Positions 8,602 to 18,277 of a stretch of DNA of 64,000 nt are shown here, in pieces. The DNA comes from Bacillota bacterium. Lineage in GTDB: Bacteria; Bacillota; UBA4882; UBA8346. Within the stretch, counting starts at the first letter, position 1. Every line of letters begins with the position of its first letter. The position numbers were made by a program, and so were the translations under genes. The notes under the pieces were generated by a model that searched no databases, was not told the origin of the DNA, and was given only the letters and a program-made list of their open reading frames with translations. Location of the stretch: assembly GCA_023401925.1 (NCBI GenBank), contig JAEXDA010000074.1, forward strand, positions 1-64,000, written 5' to 3'.

Positions 8602-8929
8602 AGCGAACCTCCGCTTTTTTTATTAAAGGGGATGTTACTCATTATGCCAGGGTTAATCATTGACCGAGGAAAATTCCTTGGCCCTAGGTATGAAAGAAAA
8701 AAGGTTCGATGGCTATTTTTAAATACAGTAAAGGGAATGCAGCAATGGAGGATTCCTTGTCTATAGGAATAACATTGGATCTGGTTTGGATGGTTATGTA
8801 ATTTTAATATTTCGTCATTAGCATGGGGATTCCTGCACTCGCTACGGCTATTTTTATTTTGGAAAAGCAGGTTATTACCAATGAGTGTGGAAAATTCTTA
8901 AAAGTAGATTATAATAGGGAGTGGTTTTT
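8602..8929. other. Intergenic region between the ManD-like and PHP-helicase genes
   Basis: It holds the divergent upstream regions of both genes. One small inverted repeat, ATTCCT with AGGAAT (8752-8757 and 8765-8770), is visible. No convincing promoter pair or RNA element was recognised. Confidence 0.4.
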
Positions 8930-11900
8930 TTGCCTTGGGTCGCTGACTTACATATTCATTCCCATTTTTCCATGGCTACCAGTAAAGAATGTAACCCGCA
9001 AAACTTGCACCGTTGGGCCGGATTAAAGGGTGTTTCATTAGTCGGCAGCGGTGATTTTACACACCCCGGTTGGCGGAAGGAACTACGGGGTACTCTTATC
9101 CCGGCAGAATCAGGTTTTTACAGACTTAAAGAAACTGTAGCTCAGGAAATTCCGGGTGTCCCGGAAGTCCGTTTTGTAATAACCGGTGAACTCAGTACGA
9201 TATATAAAAAAAACGGCCGGGTAAGGAAAGTTCATCATCTGGTGGTGCTGCCTTCTTTGGAATCCGCGGATGCCATTAGTGATAGGCTGGAAGAATTAGG
9301 AATGAATATCCGGGCCGACGGTAGACCTATTTTGGGCATGGATAGTCATCGTCTGTTCGATCTCATACTGGGGGTCTGCCCGGAAGTAATCTTTATTCCG
9401 GCGCATATTTGGACTCCTCATTTTTCAGTTTTTGGTTCTAATTCAGGTTTTGATGACATTACAGAATGTTATGAAGATCTAACCCAATATATTTTTGCCT
9501 TGGAAACCGGATTGTCGTCAGATCCAGCTATGAACTGGCGATGGTCGGCATTGGATCGTTTTACCTTGGTATCCAATTCTGATGCCCATAACCCAACCAA
9601 TTTAGCCAGAGAAGCCAATCTTTTTAATGGGGATTTCTCTTATCAAGGTTTGAAAGATGCTCTTCAGCACAAGGACAGGGAGCAATTTGCCGGAACTCTT
9701 GAATTTTTTCCGGAAGAAGGAAAATACCATTATGATGGTCATCGAAACTGTGAAGTCTGCCTCACTCCCGAAGAGACGATTCTAAAAGCCGGTAACTGCC
9801 CGGTTTGTGGGAGAAAGGTTACTGTGGGTGTGCTTCACCGGGTCATTGACCTTGCAGACCGCCCGGTTGGTTTTAAACCGGCAGATTTTTTTCCTTATGA
9901 AAGTTTAGTCCCCTTAAAGGAAATTATTGGATCGGCAATCCATAGTGGTGTAGCCTCTCGTAAGGTTGAAGGGATATATTTTGAATTGTTGCGAAGTTTT
10001 GGGCCTGAGTTAACTGTTTTGCGGGAAACGGAACTGGCGGACATCGCTAAGGTTTCCGGAGTTTTGGTGGCCGAGGGTATACGGCGTTTGCGCGTCGGTG
10101 AAGTTTCAGTAAAACCCGGTTATGATGGTGCCTATGGAATTATTTCGGTACTCCGGGAAGATGATCGTCAAGCTTTGAAAGGTCAGGCTGCTCTTTTTGA
10201 ACCGGATACGGTTATCGAAAAACCTAAAGGACCGTTATTAGGTTCGATCATGAAAGAAATTGCCTCCCAGATTGAAAAAGGAGCTGACTCTGCTTTTAAA
10301 CCTCAATCCACTTCGGTGGATCGTGAATTGAGCCAGGAACAGCTAGATATAATTCGTACCGATCAGCCGGTTTCCATAGTTATTGCCGGTCCGGGTGCGG
10401 GGAAAACACGAACACTGGTAGAAAGAATCGCTTTTTTAATTCAAGAAAAAAATGTGAATCCAGGAGAGATAACCGGAGTAACATTTACGAATAAAGCAGC
10501 TGCAGAGCTTAAGACCAGAGTAATAACGCTATTCAAGGGCGATAAAAGAGTCAATCGGCTGAATCTGGGAACCTTTCATAGTATTGCTTGGCGGATTATC
10601 AATCAAACCCCGCAGCTTCATACTTTCAAACTTTTAGACGAGTATGAAGCCAGAGATGTTATTGAAGAAGTGCTACGGCGGAATCGTGTTCCGATGACTG
10701 CCCGCGAGGCGGCTTTGGTTATCTCGTTGGTAAAAAATAAATATCTTTGGGACACCGAATTAACAATACCATCAAAAGTTTCCGAGATATATCAGGCTTA
10801 TCAAGAGAGTTTACAGCGATACCAGCGTATGGATTTTGATGATGTTTTGTTACATACTATCGATTTATGGGAACAAAATCCTGAGTGGCTTTTGCCCATA
10901 AAGCAGCAATTCCGATACATATTGGTTGATGAATTCCAGGATATTAACCCGATTCAATACAAATTAATTAAATTATGGGCCGAAGACAACCAAAATTTGA
11001 TGGTTATCGGCGATCCAAATCAGTCGATCTATGGTTTCCGGGGGGCTAGTGCGTGTTTTTTCAAGGAATTTGAAACCGAAAAAGCTCTTCCCAAGGCTGT
11101 TTCATACCATCTTAGTCGCAATTACCGGGCTTCCTCGATTTTGGTTAAGGCGGCCAATTCGTTGATTCCCCAGCAATACCGGCAAACCCTACCGCAAAAT
11201 AGCCAGGTGAATCCGTCGGTTATCGTTCATTTGGAAGCACCCAGCGAAAAAGATGCCGCAAAATTTATCGTGAATGAGATAAACGATTTACTTGGGGGCT
11301 CAACCATGATCATGGCCCATAACCGAAGAGGAAAAGGAAGTAATAAAATATTTAATGCCGGTTCGTACAGTTTCAACGATGTGGCGATTTTGTACCGCAC
11401 CGCAAAACAAGCGCTGGTAATAGAACATGCGTTAGCAACCGCAGGACTCCCTTACCGGGTAGTAGGACCAACTGGAACCTTGGAGGCTTCAACCGTAAAA
11501 GACTTTATAACATTTTTTCGCTATCTTTATGAACCGGATGACATCTTTTTGCTCCGGGCTAATTTGAGGCAACCCCGTTGGGGTTTTAAAAACGCGGATG
11601 TTGATGAGTTAATAGACTTGATTAAGCTTCAACCTAAGAATCAATTGAGCGATCTATTGGCTGCCGAGCTGGCGCCCGAAAAGCTTAATCAACTGCGGCA
11701 ATTTCACGGTGTTGTACAATATTATAAAGACCAAATAAACAAGAAAACTTCTGAGATTGTTGATGACTGGGTATTGAGAATGGACCCGGTGGAAACCGAG
11801 GAACTGGAAAGATTTAAAAAGATTTGCGAGAATTACCGGAACTTAGATGAATTGTTTCGCTCTTTACCGCTGGCGCTTGAGGCCGATATTTTCCGGAAAG

Positions 11901-12247
11901 GTGATAAGACGGTCGGTACCGAAACGATTACACTTTTAACAATTCATGCAGCCAAAGGACTGGAGTTTCCAGTTGTCTTTATTGTTGGTGTGGAGGAAGG
12001 CCTTATACCCTATGGTACTGAGCCGGTTCCGGATACGGTTAACGAAGAACAAAGATTATTTTATGTAGGGGTGACCAGAGCTAAACAGCAGTTATATTTG
12101 ATAAATTCGCAATTCCGGACTCGCTATGGAGAGCAAGTATCGGTCGAAGCCTCACGTTTTTTCAAACTCTTTCCTTCCGATGTGATGGAAAAGATGGTAG
12201 TGAAGAGTCATGCAGGGCAAGTCAAACAGTTGGAATTATTTAGCTAA
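8930..12247 (+). CDS. PHP-domain / UvrD-type helicase fusion protein
   Basis: A 1105-residue two-part protein. The N-terminal ~250 residues are a PHP-type metal hydrolase domain (DLHIHSHFS, GDFTHPGW, ITGEL, PAHIW, SNSDAHN). A four-cysteine zinc ribbon follows (C274/C277, C290/C293). From about residue 470 comes a UvrD/Rep superfamily 1A helicase: Walker A GPGAGKT (487-493), VTFTNKAAAEL, LVDEFQD (Asp667), GDPNQSIYGFRGA, TIHAAKGLEFPVVFIVG and LFYVGVTRAKQQLYL. The TTG start at 8930 is preferred because AGGGAG (8915-8920) lies nine bases upstream; a GTG at 8921 directly abuts that motif. Fusions of this type are known in Firmicutes but poorly characterised. A role in DNA repair, with the PHP domain as nuclease or phosphoesterase, is inference. 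folD follows 12 bases downstream. Confidence 0.9.
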   Translation: MPWVADLHIHSHFSMATSKECNPQNLHRWAGLKGVSLVGSGDFTHPGWRKELRGTLIPAESGFYRLKETVAQEIPGVPEVRFVITGELSTIYKKNGRVRKVHHLVVLPSLESADAISDRLEELGMNIRADGRPILGMDSHRLFDLILGVCPEVIFIPAHIWTPHFSVFGSNSGFDDITECYEDLTQYIFALETGLSSDPAMNWRWSALDRFTLVSNSDAHNPTNLAREANLFNGDFSYQGLKDALQHKDREQFAGTLEFFPEEGKYHYDGHRNCEVCLTPEETILKAGNCPVCGRKVTVGVLHRVIDLADRPVGFKPADFFPYESLVPLKEIIGSAIHSGVASRKVEGIYFELLRSFGPELTVLRETELADIAKVSGVLVAEGIRRLRVGEVSVKPGYDGAYGIISVLREDDRQALKGQAALFEPDTVIEKPKGPLLGSIMKEIASQIEKGADSAFKPQSTSVDRELSQEQLDIIRTDQPVSIVIAGPGAGKTRTLVERIAFLIQEKNVNPGEITGVTFTNKAAAELKTRVITLFKGDKRVNRLNLGTFHSIAWRIINQTPQLHTFKLLDEYEARDVIEEVLRRNRVPMTAREAALVISLVKNKYLWDTELTIPSKVSEIYQAYQESLQRYQRMDFDDVLLHTIDLWEQNPEWLLPIKQQFRYILVDEFQDINPIQYKLIKLWAEDNQNLMVIGDPNQSIYGFRGASACFFKEFETEKALPKAVSYHLSRNYRASSILVKAANSLIPQQYRQTLPQNSQVNPSVIVHLEAPSEKDAAKFIVNEINDLLGGSTMIMAHNRRGKGSNKIFNAGSYSFNDVAILYRTAKQALVIEHALATAGLPYRVVGPTGTLEASTVKDFITFFRYLYEPDDIFLLRANLRQPRWGFKNADVDELIDLIKLQPKNQLSDLLAAELAPEKLNQLRQFHGVVQYYKDQINKKTSEIVDDWVLRMDPVETEELERFKKICENYRNLDELFRSLPLALEADIFRKGDKTVGTETITLLTIHAAKGLEFPVVFIVGVEEGLIPYGTEPVPDTVNEEQRLFYVGVTRAKQQLYLINSQFRTRYGEQVSVEASRFFKLFPSDVMEKMVVKSHAGQVKQLELFS

Positions 12248-12259
12248 AGGGGTGTTTAT

Positions 12260-13108
12260 ATGTCTGCTAACATTATTGATGGGAAAGCCCTGGCCTCCAA
12301 AATTAAAGCCGAGTTAAAATTGAGAATTACCGATTTGACACAAAAGGGGAGACAGCCTGGTTTGGCTGTAGTGATTGCTGGAGACAACCCTTCTTCCCGC
12401 AAGTATGTCAATATGAAAAAGAAGGTTTGTGCCGAGTTGGGCATTTATTCCCAAGAACATGTTTTGGCGGGAGAAACTACTCAAGCTGAATTGATTCGGT
12501 TAATCGATGAGCTCAATCAAAACCCCAAAATTCATGGTATTTTAGTCCAATTGCCTTTGCCCGGACAATTGAATGAAGCTCAGGTCATTGAAAGGATTGC
12601 GCCATCAAAAGATGTTGATGGATTTCATCCGATCAATGTGGGTAAATTGATGATTGGCATTCCGGGTTTTATATCATGCACTCCGGCGGGAGTTATGGAA
12701 CTTATTAAGTCGACCGGGGTATCAATAACAGGAAAAGAATGTGTCGTGGTCGGACGTAGTAACATTGTAGGCAAACCTCAAGTGATATTACTTTTAAGAG
12801 AACATGGCACGGTTACCGTTTGTCATTCTAAAACCAGCGAGCTTGGGGTAATTTGCAGAAGAGCCGATATATTAATAGCAGCAGTGGGTAAGCCCGAACT
12901 TATCAGGGGTGACATGGTAAAACCGGGAGCAGTGGTGATAGATGTTGGCACAAGTGTTAACGCCGAAGGGAAGCTTGTCGGAGATGTTCATTTTAATTCT
13001 GTTGCAGAAGTGGCTGGCTGGCTGACTCCGGTTCCTGGTGGAGTAGGACCGATGACGATTGCAATGTTAATGAAAAACACGGTGGAAAGCGCTTGGGGAA
13101 TGTTATGA
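12260..13108 (+). CDS. folD: Bifunctional methylene-THF dehydrogenase / methenyl-THF cyclohydrolase FolD
   Basis: Interconverts 5,10-methylene-, 5,10-methenyl- and 10-formyl-tetrahydrofolate, in the cytoplasm, for purine synthesis or one-carbon metabolism. The protein is 282 residues, the normal length. The catalytic Tyr-x3-Lys region reads YVNMKKK, and the folate pocket shows GILVQLPLP and DVDGFHPINVG. The dinucleotide-binding motif is VVGRSNIVGKP and the C-terminal signature is PVPGGVGPMTIAML. ATG follows AAAGGGG. It lies immediately after the PHP-helicase gene and is probably co-transcribed with it; the two have no obvious functional tie. Confidence 0.97.
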   Translation: MSANIIDGKALASKIKAELKLRITDLTQKGRQPGLAVVIAGDNPSSRKYVNMKKKVCAELGIYSQEHVLAGETTQAELIRLIDELNQNPKIHGILVQLPLPGQLNEAQVIERIAPSKDVDGFHPINVGKLMIGIPGFISCTPAGVMELIKSTGVSITGKECVVVGRSNIVGKPQVILLLREHGTVTVCHSKTSELGVICRRADILIAAVGKPELIRGDMVKPGAVVIDVGTSVNAEGKLVGDVHFNSVAEVAGWLTPVPGGVGPMTIAMLMKNTVESAWGML

Positions 13109-13141
13109 CCAAAAATCCGGGCAAGGAAGTGACTTAAAACT

Positions 13142-14224
13142 TTAATGAACACCCATCTCATCATCTTTCAATGTTTTGACGACAAACAAGGTTAAATCCT
13201 TTTTTAAATCTTTTTCCTCCGGTTTTTTTATCAAATTACCGTTTCGATCGCAAATCATTTTAATTAAGGGCCGGGCTGGAAAATCTTTGGATACATGTGC
13301 AACTACTCCTTTTCGGCCATTATTTAGGAGAACCATGCTTCCGATTGGGAAAGGAGCTATATTTTCCAAAAAGACTTTTGATAAATCGGGATCAAACTGA
13401 TTGGGTCCTTGGTCACGAATATATTCAACCACTTCCTGGGGTAAGAATCTTTTCCGATAGATCCGGTCTGTTGACATTGCATCATAAACATCAGCGAGAG
13501 ACACGATTCGCGCGGGCTCGCATATTTCCGTGCCTCGAAGGCCTAATGGATACCCTGAGCCGTCAAATCGCTCATGGTGTTGCCAAGCGATGAAAGCCTC
13601 TTCCTCACTAATATTTTTACTTTGCATAAGGATATCATAACCGAGAGAGGGATGTTTCTTTAGTTCCTCGTATTCTTTCTGGGTGAGATTGCCTTTTTTG
13701 TTGAGGATTTTTAAGGAAATCTTCGACTTGCCAACATCATGAAGGAGGGCTCCAGTACCAAGTTTTTTTAATTGTTGATAATTATAACACAAGGTAATTC
13801 CGGTCATGAGGGATAATATGCAAACAGCAACATTGTGCGCGTAATGATAATCATTCATGGCCCTAATTTCTACTAAGTTGTATAGAATATCGCGATTTTC
13901 AAATAATTCATCCATGATCCGGACAACGACTTGGTGAATATCTTCTCCATCCCAGGTTTTGTCTTGGCGAATGTTATCCATTACCTCTTTGGTGATTCGC
14001 GTTGCTTCATTTTTTGTTTGAATTTTAACCAATTCATCAACTTCGATTTTTTCGATATATTTATCAGAAATGTAAACAGTGGACACACCGAATTGTTTTA
14101 ATTTTTTAATGAAATTGTCACTTAAGCGGGTTCCTGCAGTAAGTAAAGTGTTTCCATCAGCGGAATAGATGTTTTTAGCCAGGAGCATTTGATTGGTTAC
14201 ACTGTTGATTGACAAAATGAGCAT
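13142..14224 (-). CDS. HD-GYP domain protein (probable cyclic-di-GMP phosphodiesterase)
   Basis: 360 residues. The N-terminal ~110 residues are a small alpha/beta region without a recognised name. The centre holds an HD-GYP hydrolase domain with the HD pair in LLHDVGKSKIS, the HHERFDGSGYP motif and the following LADVYDAMSTDRIYRK. HD-GYP enzymes hydrolyse cyclic-di-GMP. No transmembrane segment or receiver domain is present, so it is soluble and may respond through its N-terminal part. ATG at 14224 follows GGAGA by six bases. It converges with folD, from which it is separated by only 33 bases. Cyclic-di-GMP commonly controls exopolysaccharide; a link to the cluster at 47-63 kb is only a possibility. 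Confidence 0.9.
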   Translation of the reverse strand: MLILSINSVTNQMLLAKNIYSADGNTLLTAGTRLSDNFIKKLKQFGVSTVYISDKYIEKIEVDELVKIQTKNEATRITKEVMDNIRQDKTWDGEDIHQVVVRIMDELFENRDILYNLVEIRAMNDYHYAHNVAVCILSLMTGITLCYNYQQLKKLGTGALLHDVGKSKISLKILNKKGNLTQKEYEELKKHPSLGYDILMQSKNISEEEAFIAWQHHERFDGSGYPLGLRGTEICEPARIVSLADVYDAMSTDRIYRKRFLPQEVVEYIRDQGPNQFDPDLSKVFLENIAPFPIGSMVLLNNGRKGVVAHVSKDFPARPLIKMICDRNGNLIKKPEEKDLKKDLTLFVVKTLKDDEMGVH

Positions 14225-14605
14225 TTTTTCTCCAAAACATAAAAGTAATCAAATAAAAAACAACATTAATTTAGGCGACCCGGCGATCATAGCCTTAAAA
14301 AAAGACCTTAGACCCGTAGTTTTGCGTCTCCGGTTTTCACCGGATTTGCCTTTATCGATTATGTTGTTTATTATATTTAATTTACTACCAATAGTAGTAT
14401 TTGACAATGAAATTATATTAATTTTTGATTTAATTTAACATTAATTCCACTGCCAAATAATTTATGTCTAAATTTTCACTTTAAGTATCAATAAAGGAAA
14501 CACAATACGTATTAAAAAGTATTTTAAATTAATCCTATTGAAAAATCCCGAAATGAGAAATTGGCTAAAAATATCATATCTTTATAGACAAACCGAGGTA
14601 TCAAA
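14225..14605. other. AT-rich intergenic region with a small inverted repeat
   Basis: About 380 bases between divergent genes. TACTAC and GTAGTA (14383-14388, 14394-14399) form a perfect six-base inverted repeat around CAATA, which could be an operator. No gene or terminator is supported. Confidence 0.35.
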
Positions 14606-15202
14606 ATGTTCAAAAGGTCACAAGCTCAAATACAATATGTCGTTGTTTTTTACAATATCCTCGAAGCTTTTTTGGCTCTTTTTTTTGGTATATCGACTCA
14701 AAGCATTGCTTTGATCAGTTTTGGTTTGATAAGTGTGATTGAAACAATAAGTAATTTCATTATGGTTAAGCGGCTTCATAAGGCGTTAAGGGAAAAATCC
14801 GCTTCTATAGGGATGACCCTGAACAAACCGATGCTTTTTGTAGCAATTGTTTCATTTTTCGGGGGTTCTTGGGTATTAATTCAGTCACTCCAAGCATTAA
14901 TCTTAAAAATACCTCCTTTACGGTCAATGGCAGGAATTATTGTCGCTTTTTGTTCGTTAGCGCTTATGCCGGCATTGACTTTCTGGTTTAACCACAATTA
15001 TGATTCATTTAAAATTACAATTAAAATGGGGTTCTATAATATTAGGGCTTATATGTTGATTTCAATAGGGCTTATATTTAGCCTCGGTCTTAACTATTTC
15101 TTTGGTTATTGGAAAGCCGATCCGATTTTTTCCTTGTTTATCAGCGTTTTTTTGTATAAAAAAAGTTTTGACTGTGTCATCAGTAAAGGCGAGGATGCGT
15201 AA
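14606..15202 (+). CDS. CDF-like integral membrane protein, probably not a normal metal exporter
   Basis: 198 residues with five to six membrane helices. The pattern around residues 15-50 (YNILEAFLALFFGIS, SIALISFGLISVIETISNF) and the end (YWKADPIFSLFISVFL) resembles the membrane domain of cation diffusion facilitators. In that family the SFGLD-S-x-x-E helix supplies a metal-binding Asp; here the position is Ile (GLISVIE), and the cytoplasmic C-terminal domain is missing. It may be a diverged or non-transporting relative. ATG follows GAGGT. It stands alone, 250 bases before the TetR gene. Function is not assigned. Confidence 0.65.
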   Translation: MFKRSQAQIQYVVVFYNILEAFLALFFGISTQSIALISFGLISVIETISNFIMVKRLHKALREKSASIGMTLNKPMLFVAIVSFFGGSWVLIQSLQALILKIPPLRSMAGIIVAFCSLALMPALTFWFNHNYDSFKITIKMGFYNIRAYMLISIGLIFSLGLNYFFGYWKADPIFSLFISVFLYKKSFDCVISKGEDA

Positions 15203-15358
15203 TAGTTACACAGAATATGATTGGGTCCTAGATATTCCATATTGAGAATAATATTGAAATATCATGAAATATTTAAAGTGAATCAATGAGCAAGGTAAAA
15301 AAGAAGCTGAAATAGCTACCTATCCGATAATTGAACGGGTATGTTGAAATAAAAAAAG

Positions 15359-15387
15359 TTGCATGGATTGGATAAAAATGTTATACT
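15359..15387 (+). promoter_or_regulatory. Sigma-A-type promoter of the TetR/activase operon
   Basis: TTGCAT at 15359-15364, a 17-base spacer and TATACT at 15382-15387. It is a good match to consensus, directly followed by an inverted repeat and then the TetR start. Confidence 0.75.
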
Positions 15388-15389
15388 CC

Positions 15390-15411
15390 AAAGTAAGTAA
15401 GGACTTACTTT
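15390..15411. promoter_or_regulatory. Probable TetR operator (perfect inverted repeat)
   Basis: AAAGTAAGT and ACTTACTTT form a perfect nine-base inverted repeat around AAGG, placed just after the -10 box, over the likely transcription start. This is the classic position for self-repression by the TetR protein encoded 40 bases downstream. Confidence 0.75.
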
Positions 15412-15448
15412 TTAGTTTGTTCAATGGGTTTATAATAGGGAGCAATGA

Positions 15449-16075
15449 ATGAATAATAAAAAAGCGGAAACCCAAGAGAAAATATTGAATGCAGCCATCA
15501 AACTGATTGCTTTGAACGGGTTTAAAGCCACAACCACCGCTTCCATAGCCAAAGAAGCCGGGCTATCGGAGACGATTATTTTTAAGTATTATCGTGATAA
15601 ACCATCGCTATTAAGAGAGATTGTGCAGAAAGCGATGGGCCAGTTATTGGATAATATCGAGATTACATCGCTTCTTGAAAAGGTGGAAATATCAAAAGAT
15701 TATCCAACCCGGGATTTTTTAAAAACCATATTGGTGGATCGTTTAGAATTCTTAGAGAATAATTTTGAATTGGTTAAAATTGTTTTGATGGAGATGCAGT
15801 ACAACGATGAATTAATGATTTTAGCCAAGAATAAGTTTTTCGGGAAGTTATTTGAACTTATCGATATGATTGAACGATTACTAGCAGTCAAAATGGGAAT
15901 CTCGGTCGAAAGGGCCCGTACAATATTGAGGATTTGCGTTGGGGGCATGGTTACCTTGGTTTTTCAAAAACATTTTTTTTCGTTTCCTATTGATCGGGAC
16001 GAAGTTGAAAAAGAAATGGAACGGGTACTTGATGTTGTCGAATTATCGGAAAATCCCAGTTTACACGCAGATTAG
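15449..16075 (+). CDS. TetR/AcrR-family transcriptional regulator
   Basis: 208 residues. The N-terminal ~50 residues are a TetR DNA-binding domain (ILNAAIKLIALNGFKATTTASIAKEAGLSETIIFKYYRDK). The remainder is a helical ligand-binding domain that shows no clear family. ATG at 15449 follows AGGGAG by five bases. A strong promoter and a perfect inverted repeat lie just upstream, so autoregulation is likely. The three dehydratase-activase genes follow in the same direction after 120 bases and are the probable targets. The ligand may be an acyl-CoA or fatty acid, as for many TetR proteins next to such genes; this is inference. Confidence 0.9.
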   Translation: MNNKKAETQEKILNAAIKLIALNGFKATTTASIAKEAGLSETIIFKYYRDKPSLLREIVQKAMGQLLDNIEITSLLEKVEISKDYPTRDFLKTILVDRLEFLENNFELVKIVLMEMQYNDELMILAKNKFFGKLFELIDMIERLLAVKMGISVERARTILRICVGGMVTLVFQKHFFSFPIDRDEVEKEMERVLDVVELSENPSLHAD

Positions 16076-16194
16076 TGTAACATTTCAGGATAAAGCGCAT
16101 TCGATAAAGTTAAGAAATTCTGTACGAAAAGCTTTCTTGAGTTTGGGTATTTATTAAAGGGAGTTTTACGAGTCACTCAGCTGGAGGTAGAATC

Positions 16195-17178
16195 ATGAAA
16201 ATCGGCATTCCGTCCGCATTACTCCATCCTTATTATATCAGTTTTTGGAAAACTTTTTTTGAGGAACTTGGACAGGAGACCGTTCAGACTCCGTCAACCA
16301 ATAAAGCCATACTTGATAAAGGAGTCCGTAATTCCGTTCCAGAGATCTGTGTACCAATGAAAATTTTTACCGGTCATGTCGTGGAATTACTGGACCAGAA
16401 AGTCGACTATCTTTACATCCCCCGTTTTGTTTCGATTGGGAAAAGGGATACTTTTTGTCCTAAATTTTTGGGGCTTCCGGATATGCTTCGCCAGACTGTT
16501 CCTGAACTTCAGGAGAGAATGCTCACCCACTTTATCAATGCTAAAACTGATGATATCTCTGAAAGTCGTGAATATATAGATATCGGTAAACTTTTTACGG
16601 ATAATCGCCAAACAATCAAGAAAGCGATTCAGCGTGCCCGGGCAAAATGGGCGGATTTTCGTGAATATTCCCTTTTGGAAGGATATGATTGCAGGCAGGC
16701 AAACGAGCGAATCCTAACCGGGAAAAAATGTTCTTCTATGAAAAAGCCGCTAAGAATAGGTGTTATCGGTTATGTCTACAATGTTTATGATAACTTCATC
16801 AGTATGGACATTTTAAATCGGCTCCGCGGACTTGGAGCCGAAGTGGTTACTTTTGAAATGCTGGATCAAGATAGAATCCAAAAGCAACTCAAAAGGTTTC
16901 CCCGCACACTTTTCTGGACTTTTTCAAATAAATTACTAGCAGGTGCTTATCATTTCTTTGAAGATCCCAGTTTTGACGGTTTAATTCACGTTACCGCCTT
17001 TGGTTGCGGACCCGATTCATTTTTAGGCAAAGTATTGGAACTTGATTCGGCTAATTATCAAAAGCCTTTCATGACGGTCCGGATTGATGAACACACCGGT
17101 GAAAACCATTTACAAACCAGGGTGGAAGCATTTGTTGATATGATAGCCAAGAAGAAATCCAAAACGGAGTGCGCTTAA
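16195..17178 (+). CDS. 2-hydroxyacyl-CoA dehydratase-related protein (DUF2229 / COG3580 type)
   Basis: 327 residues. The N-terminal MKIGIPSALLHPYYISFWKTFFEELG and the VPEICVPMKIFTGHVVELL segment match the DUF2229 family, usually encoded with or fused to BadF/HgdC-type activases. Cysteines in EICVPMK and TFCPKF may take part in metal or cluster binding. ATG at 16195 follows GGAGG. The next gene begins at the base after its stop. The family is related to the iron-sulfur dehydratase subunits activated by ATP-driven electron injection, but no substrate is established for this stand-alone form. Confidence 0.8.
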   Translation: MKIGIPSALLHPYYISFWKTFFEELGQETVQTPSTNKAILDKGVRNSVPEICVPMKIFTGHVVELLDQKVDYLYIPRFVSIGKRDTFCPKFLGLPDMLRQTVPELQERMLTHFINAKTDDISESREYIDIGKLFTDNRQTIKKAIQRARAKWADFREYSLLEGYDCRQANERILTGKKCSSMKKPLRIGVIGYVYNVYDNFISMDILNRLRGLGAEVVTFEMLDQDRIQKQLKRFPRTLFWTFSNKLLAGAYHFFEDPSFDGLIHVTAFGCGPDSFLGKVLELDSANYQKPFMTVRIDEHTGENHLQTRVEAFVDMIAKKKSKTECA

Positions 17179-18267
17179 ATGAAAATAACCTTTCCTTATA
17201 TGGGTTCGACGATTATTTATCATAAAATTTTTGAACTCTTAGGTCATGAAGTCATTGAGCCGCCTAGGCCAAGTCAACATACAATACGTTTAGGAGTGAA
17301 ATACAGCCCCGAATTTGCTTGTTTCCCTTATAAAGTTGTCCTAGGGTCCTATATTGAGGCCTTGGATTTGGGCGCCGATACGATTGTAACTTCCGGAGGA
17401 AACGGACCTTGCAGAGCGGGGTTTTATAATGAGGTCCACCGTAGAACCCTTCAGAGCTTAGGCTATGATGTAAATATAATCGTATTTGATAGCATTTTTG
17501 AGGATCCGGGCCGATTTTGGAGAAACATCTCATTACTAAAAGGAAAAAACTCATGGGCCAAAGTTGCTAATGTCATTTATACGGTTTATCGGATGGCTCA
17601 AGCCGTCGACGGTTTACAGAAAATAGTAGAACAAAATAGGGCCTATGAAGCGGAAAAGGGTTCGTTTACCAAGGTTTTTGACAAAATAACTCAGCGTTTT
17701 TATAAGGAAGCCCAAAAACTACGGGATGTGCGGCAGCTTTATCAGGATGGTTTATCAATGCTGAAGGCGATCCCCGTCAGAGAAGTTCCTGAAAGCAAAA
17801 AGATTCGAATTGGGATTGTCGGTGAAATATTCGTGGTTATGGAGACGTCTATTAATATGAACATAGCTGAAGTGATGGGCGACTTGGGCTGCGAAGTTTC
17901 ACGATCCATGTGTATTTCAACATGGATTGATGATAATATTCCCAGACCCTTTGGAAAATTCAATGCCAGCATACTGAAAGCAGCTAAACAGTACATGGAA
18001 ATTCCCATTGGCGGCCATGAAATAGAAAATATCGGTTCAATCGTCGATTATAAGAAAAAGGGTTTCGACGGAATCATTCACCTGATGCCTTTTGCCTGTT
18101 TACCGGAGCTGGTAACCCAGAGTATTGCTCCACAAATCTCTCGGGAACATGAAATTCCGGTTTTAACATTGGCTCTTGACGAACAATCAGGTATTGCCAA
18201 TAATTTGACCCGAATTGAAGCTTTTATAGAATTACTAAGAACGAGAAAAAAACAAATCCCTGCCTAG
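17179..18267 (+). CDS. 2-hydroxyacyl-CoA dehydratase-like protein (COG3581 type)
   Basis: 362 residues. The N-terminus MKITFPYMGSTIIYHKIFELLG parallels that of the upstream protein. Conserved cysteines occur in EFACFPYK and GNGPCRAGFYNE, which in this family probably hold an iron-sulfur cluster. A later half (IRIGIVGEIFVVMETSIN...HLMPFACLPE) resembles the second Rossmann-like lobe of HgdB/FldC-type dehydratases. It directly abuts the gene before it and its stop overlaps the ribosome binding site of the activase gene, so the three are one translational unit. The reaction is unknown. Confidence 0.8.
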   Translation: MKITFPYMGSTIIYHKIFELLGHEVIEPPRPSQHTIRLGVKYSPEFACFPYKVVLGSYIEALDLGADTIVTSGGNGPCRAGFYNEVHRRTLQSLGYDVNIIVFDSIFEDPGRFWRNISLLKGKNSWAKVANVIYTVYRMAQAVDGLQKIVEQNRAYEAEKGSFTKVFDKITQRFYKEAQKLRDVRQLYQDGLSMLKAIPVREVPESKKIRIGIVGEIFVVMETSINMNIAEVMGDLGCEVSRSMCISTWIDDNIPRPFGKFNASILKAAKQYMEIPIGGHEIENIGSIVDYKKKGFDGIIHLMPFACLPELVTQSIAPQISREHEIPVLTLALDEQSGIANNLTRIEAFIELLRTRKKQIPA

Positions 18268-18277
18268 GAGGATGAAA

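Noticed and set aside
14193..14438. Plus-strand frame over the start of the HD-GYP gene
   Set aside because: It is AT-rich, has no ribosome site and no family resemblance; it overlaps the start and upstream region of a clear gene.
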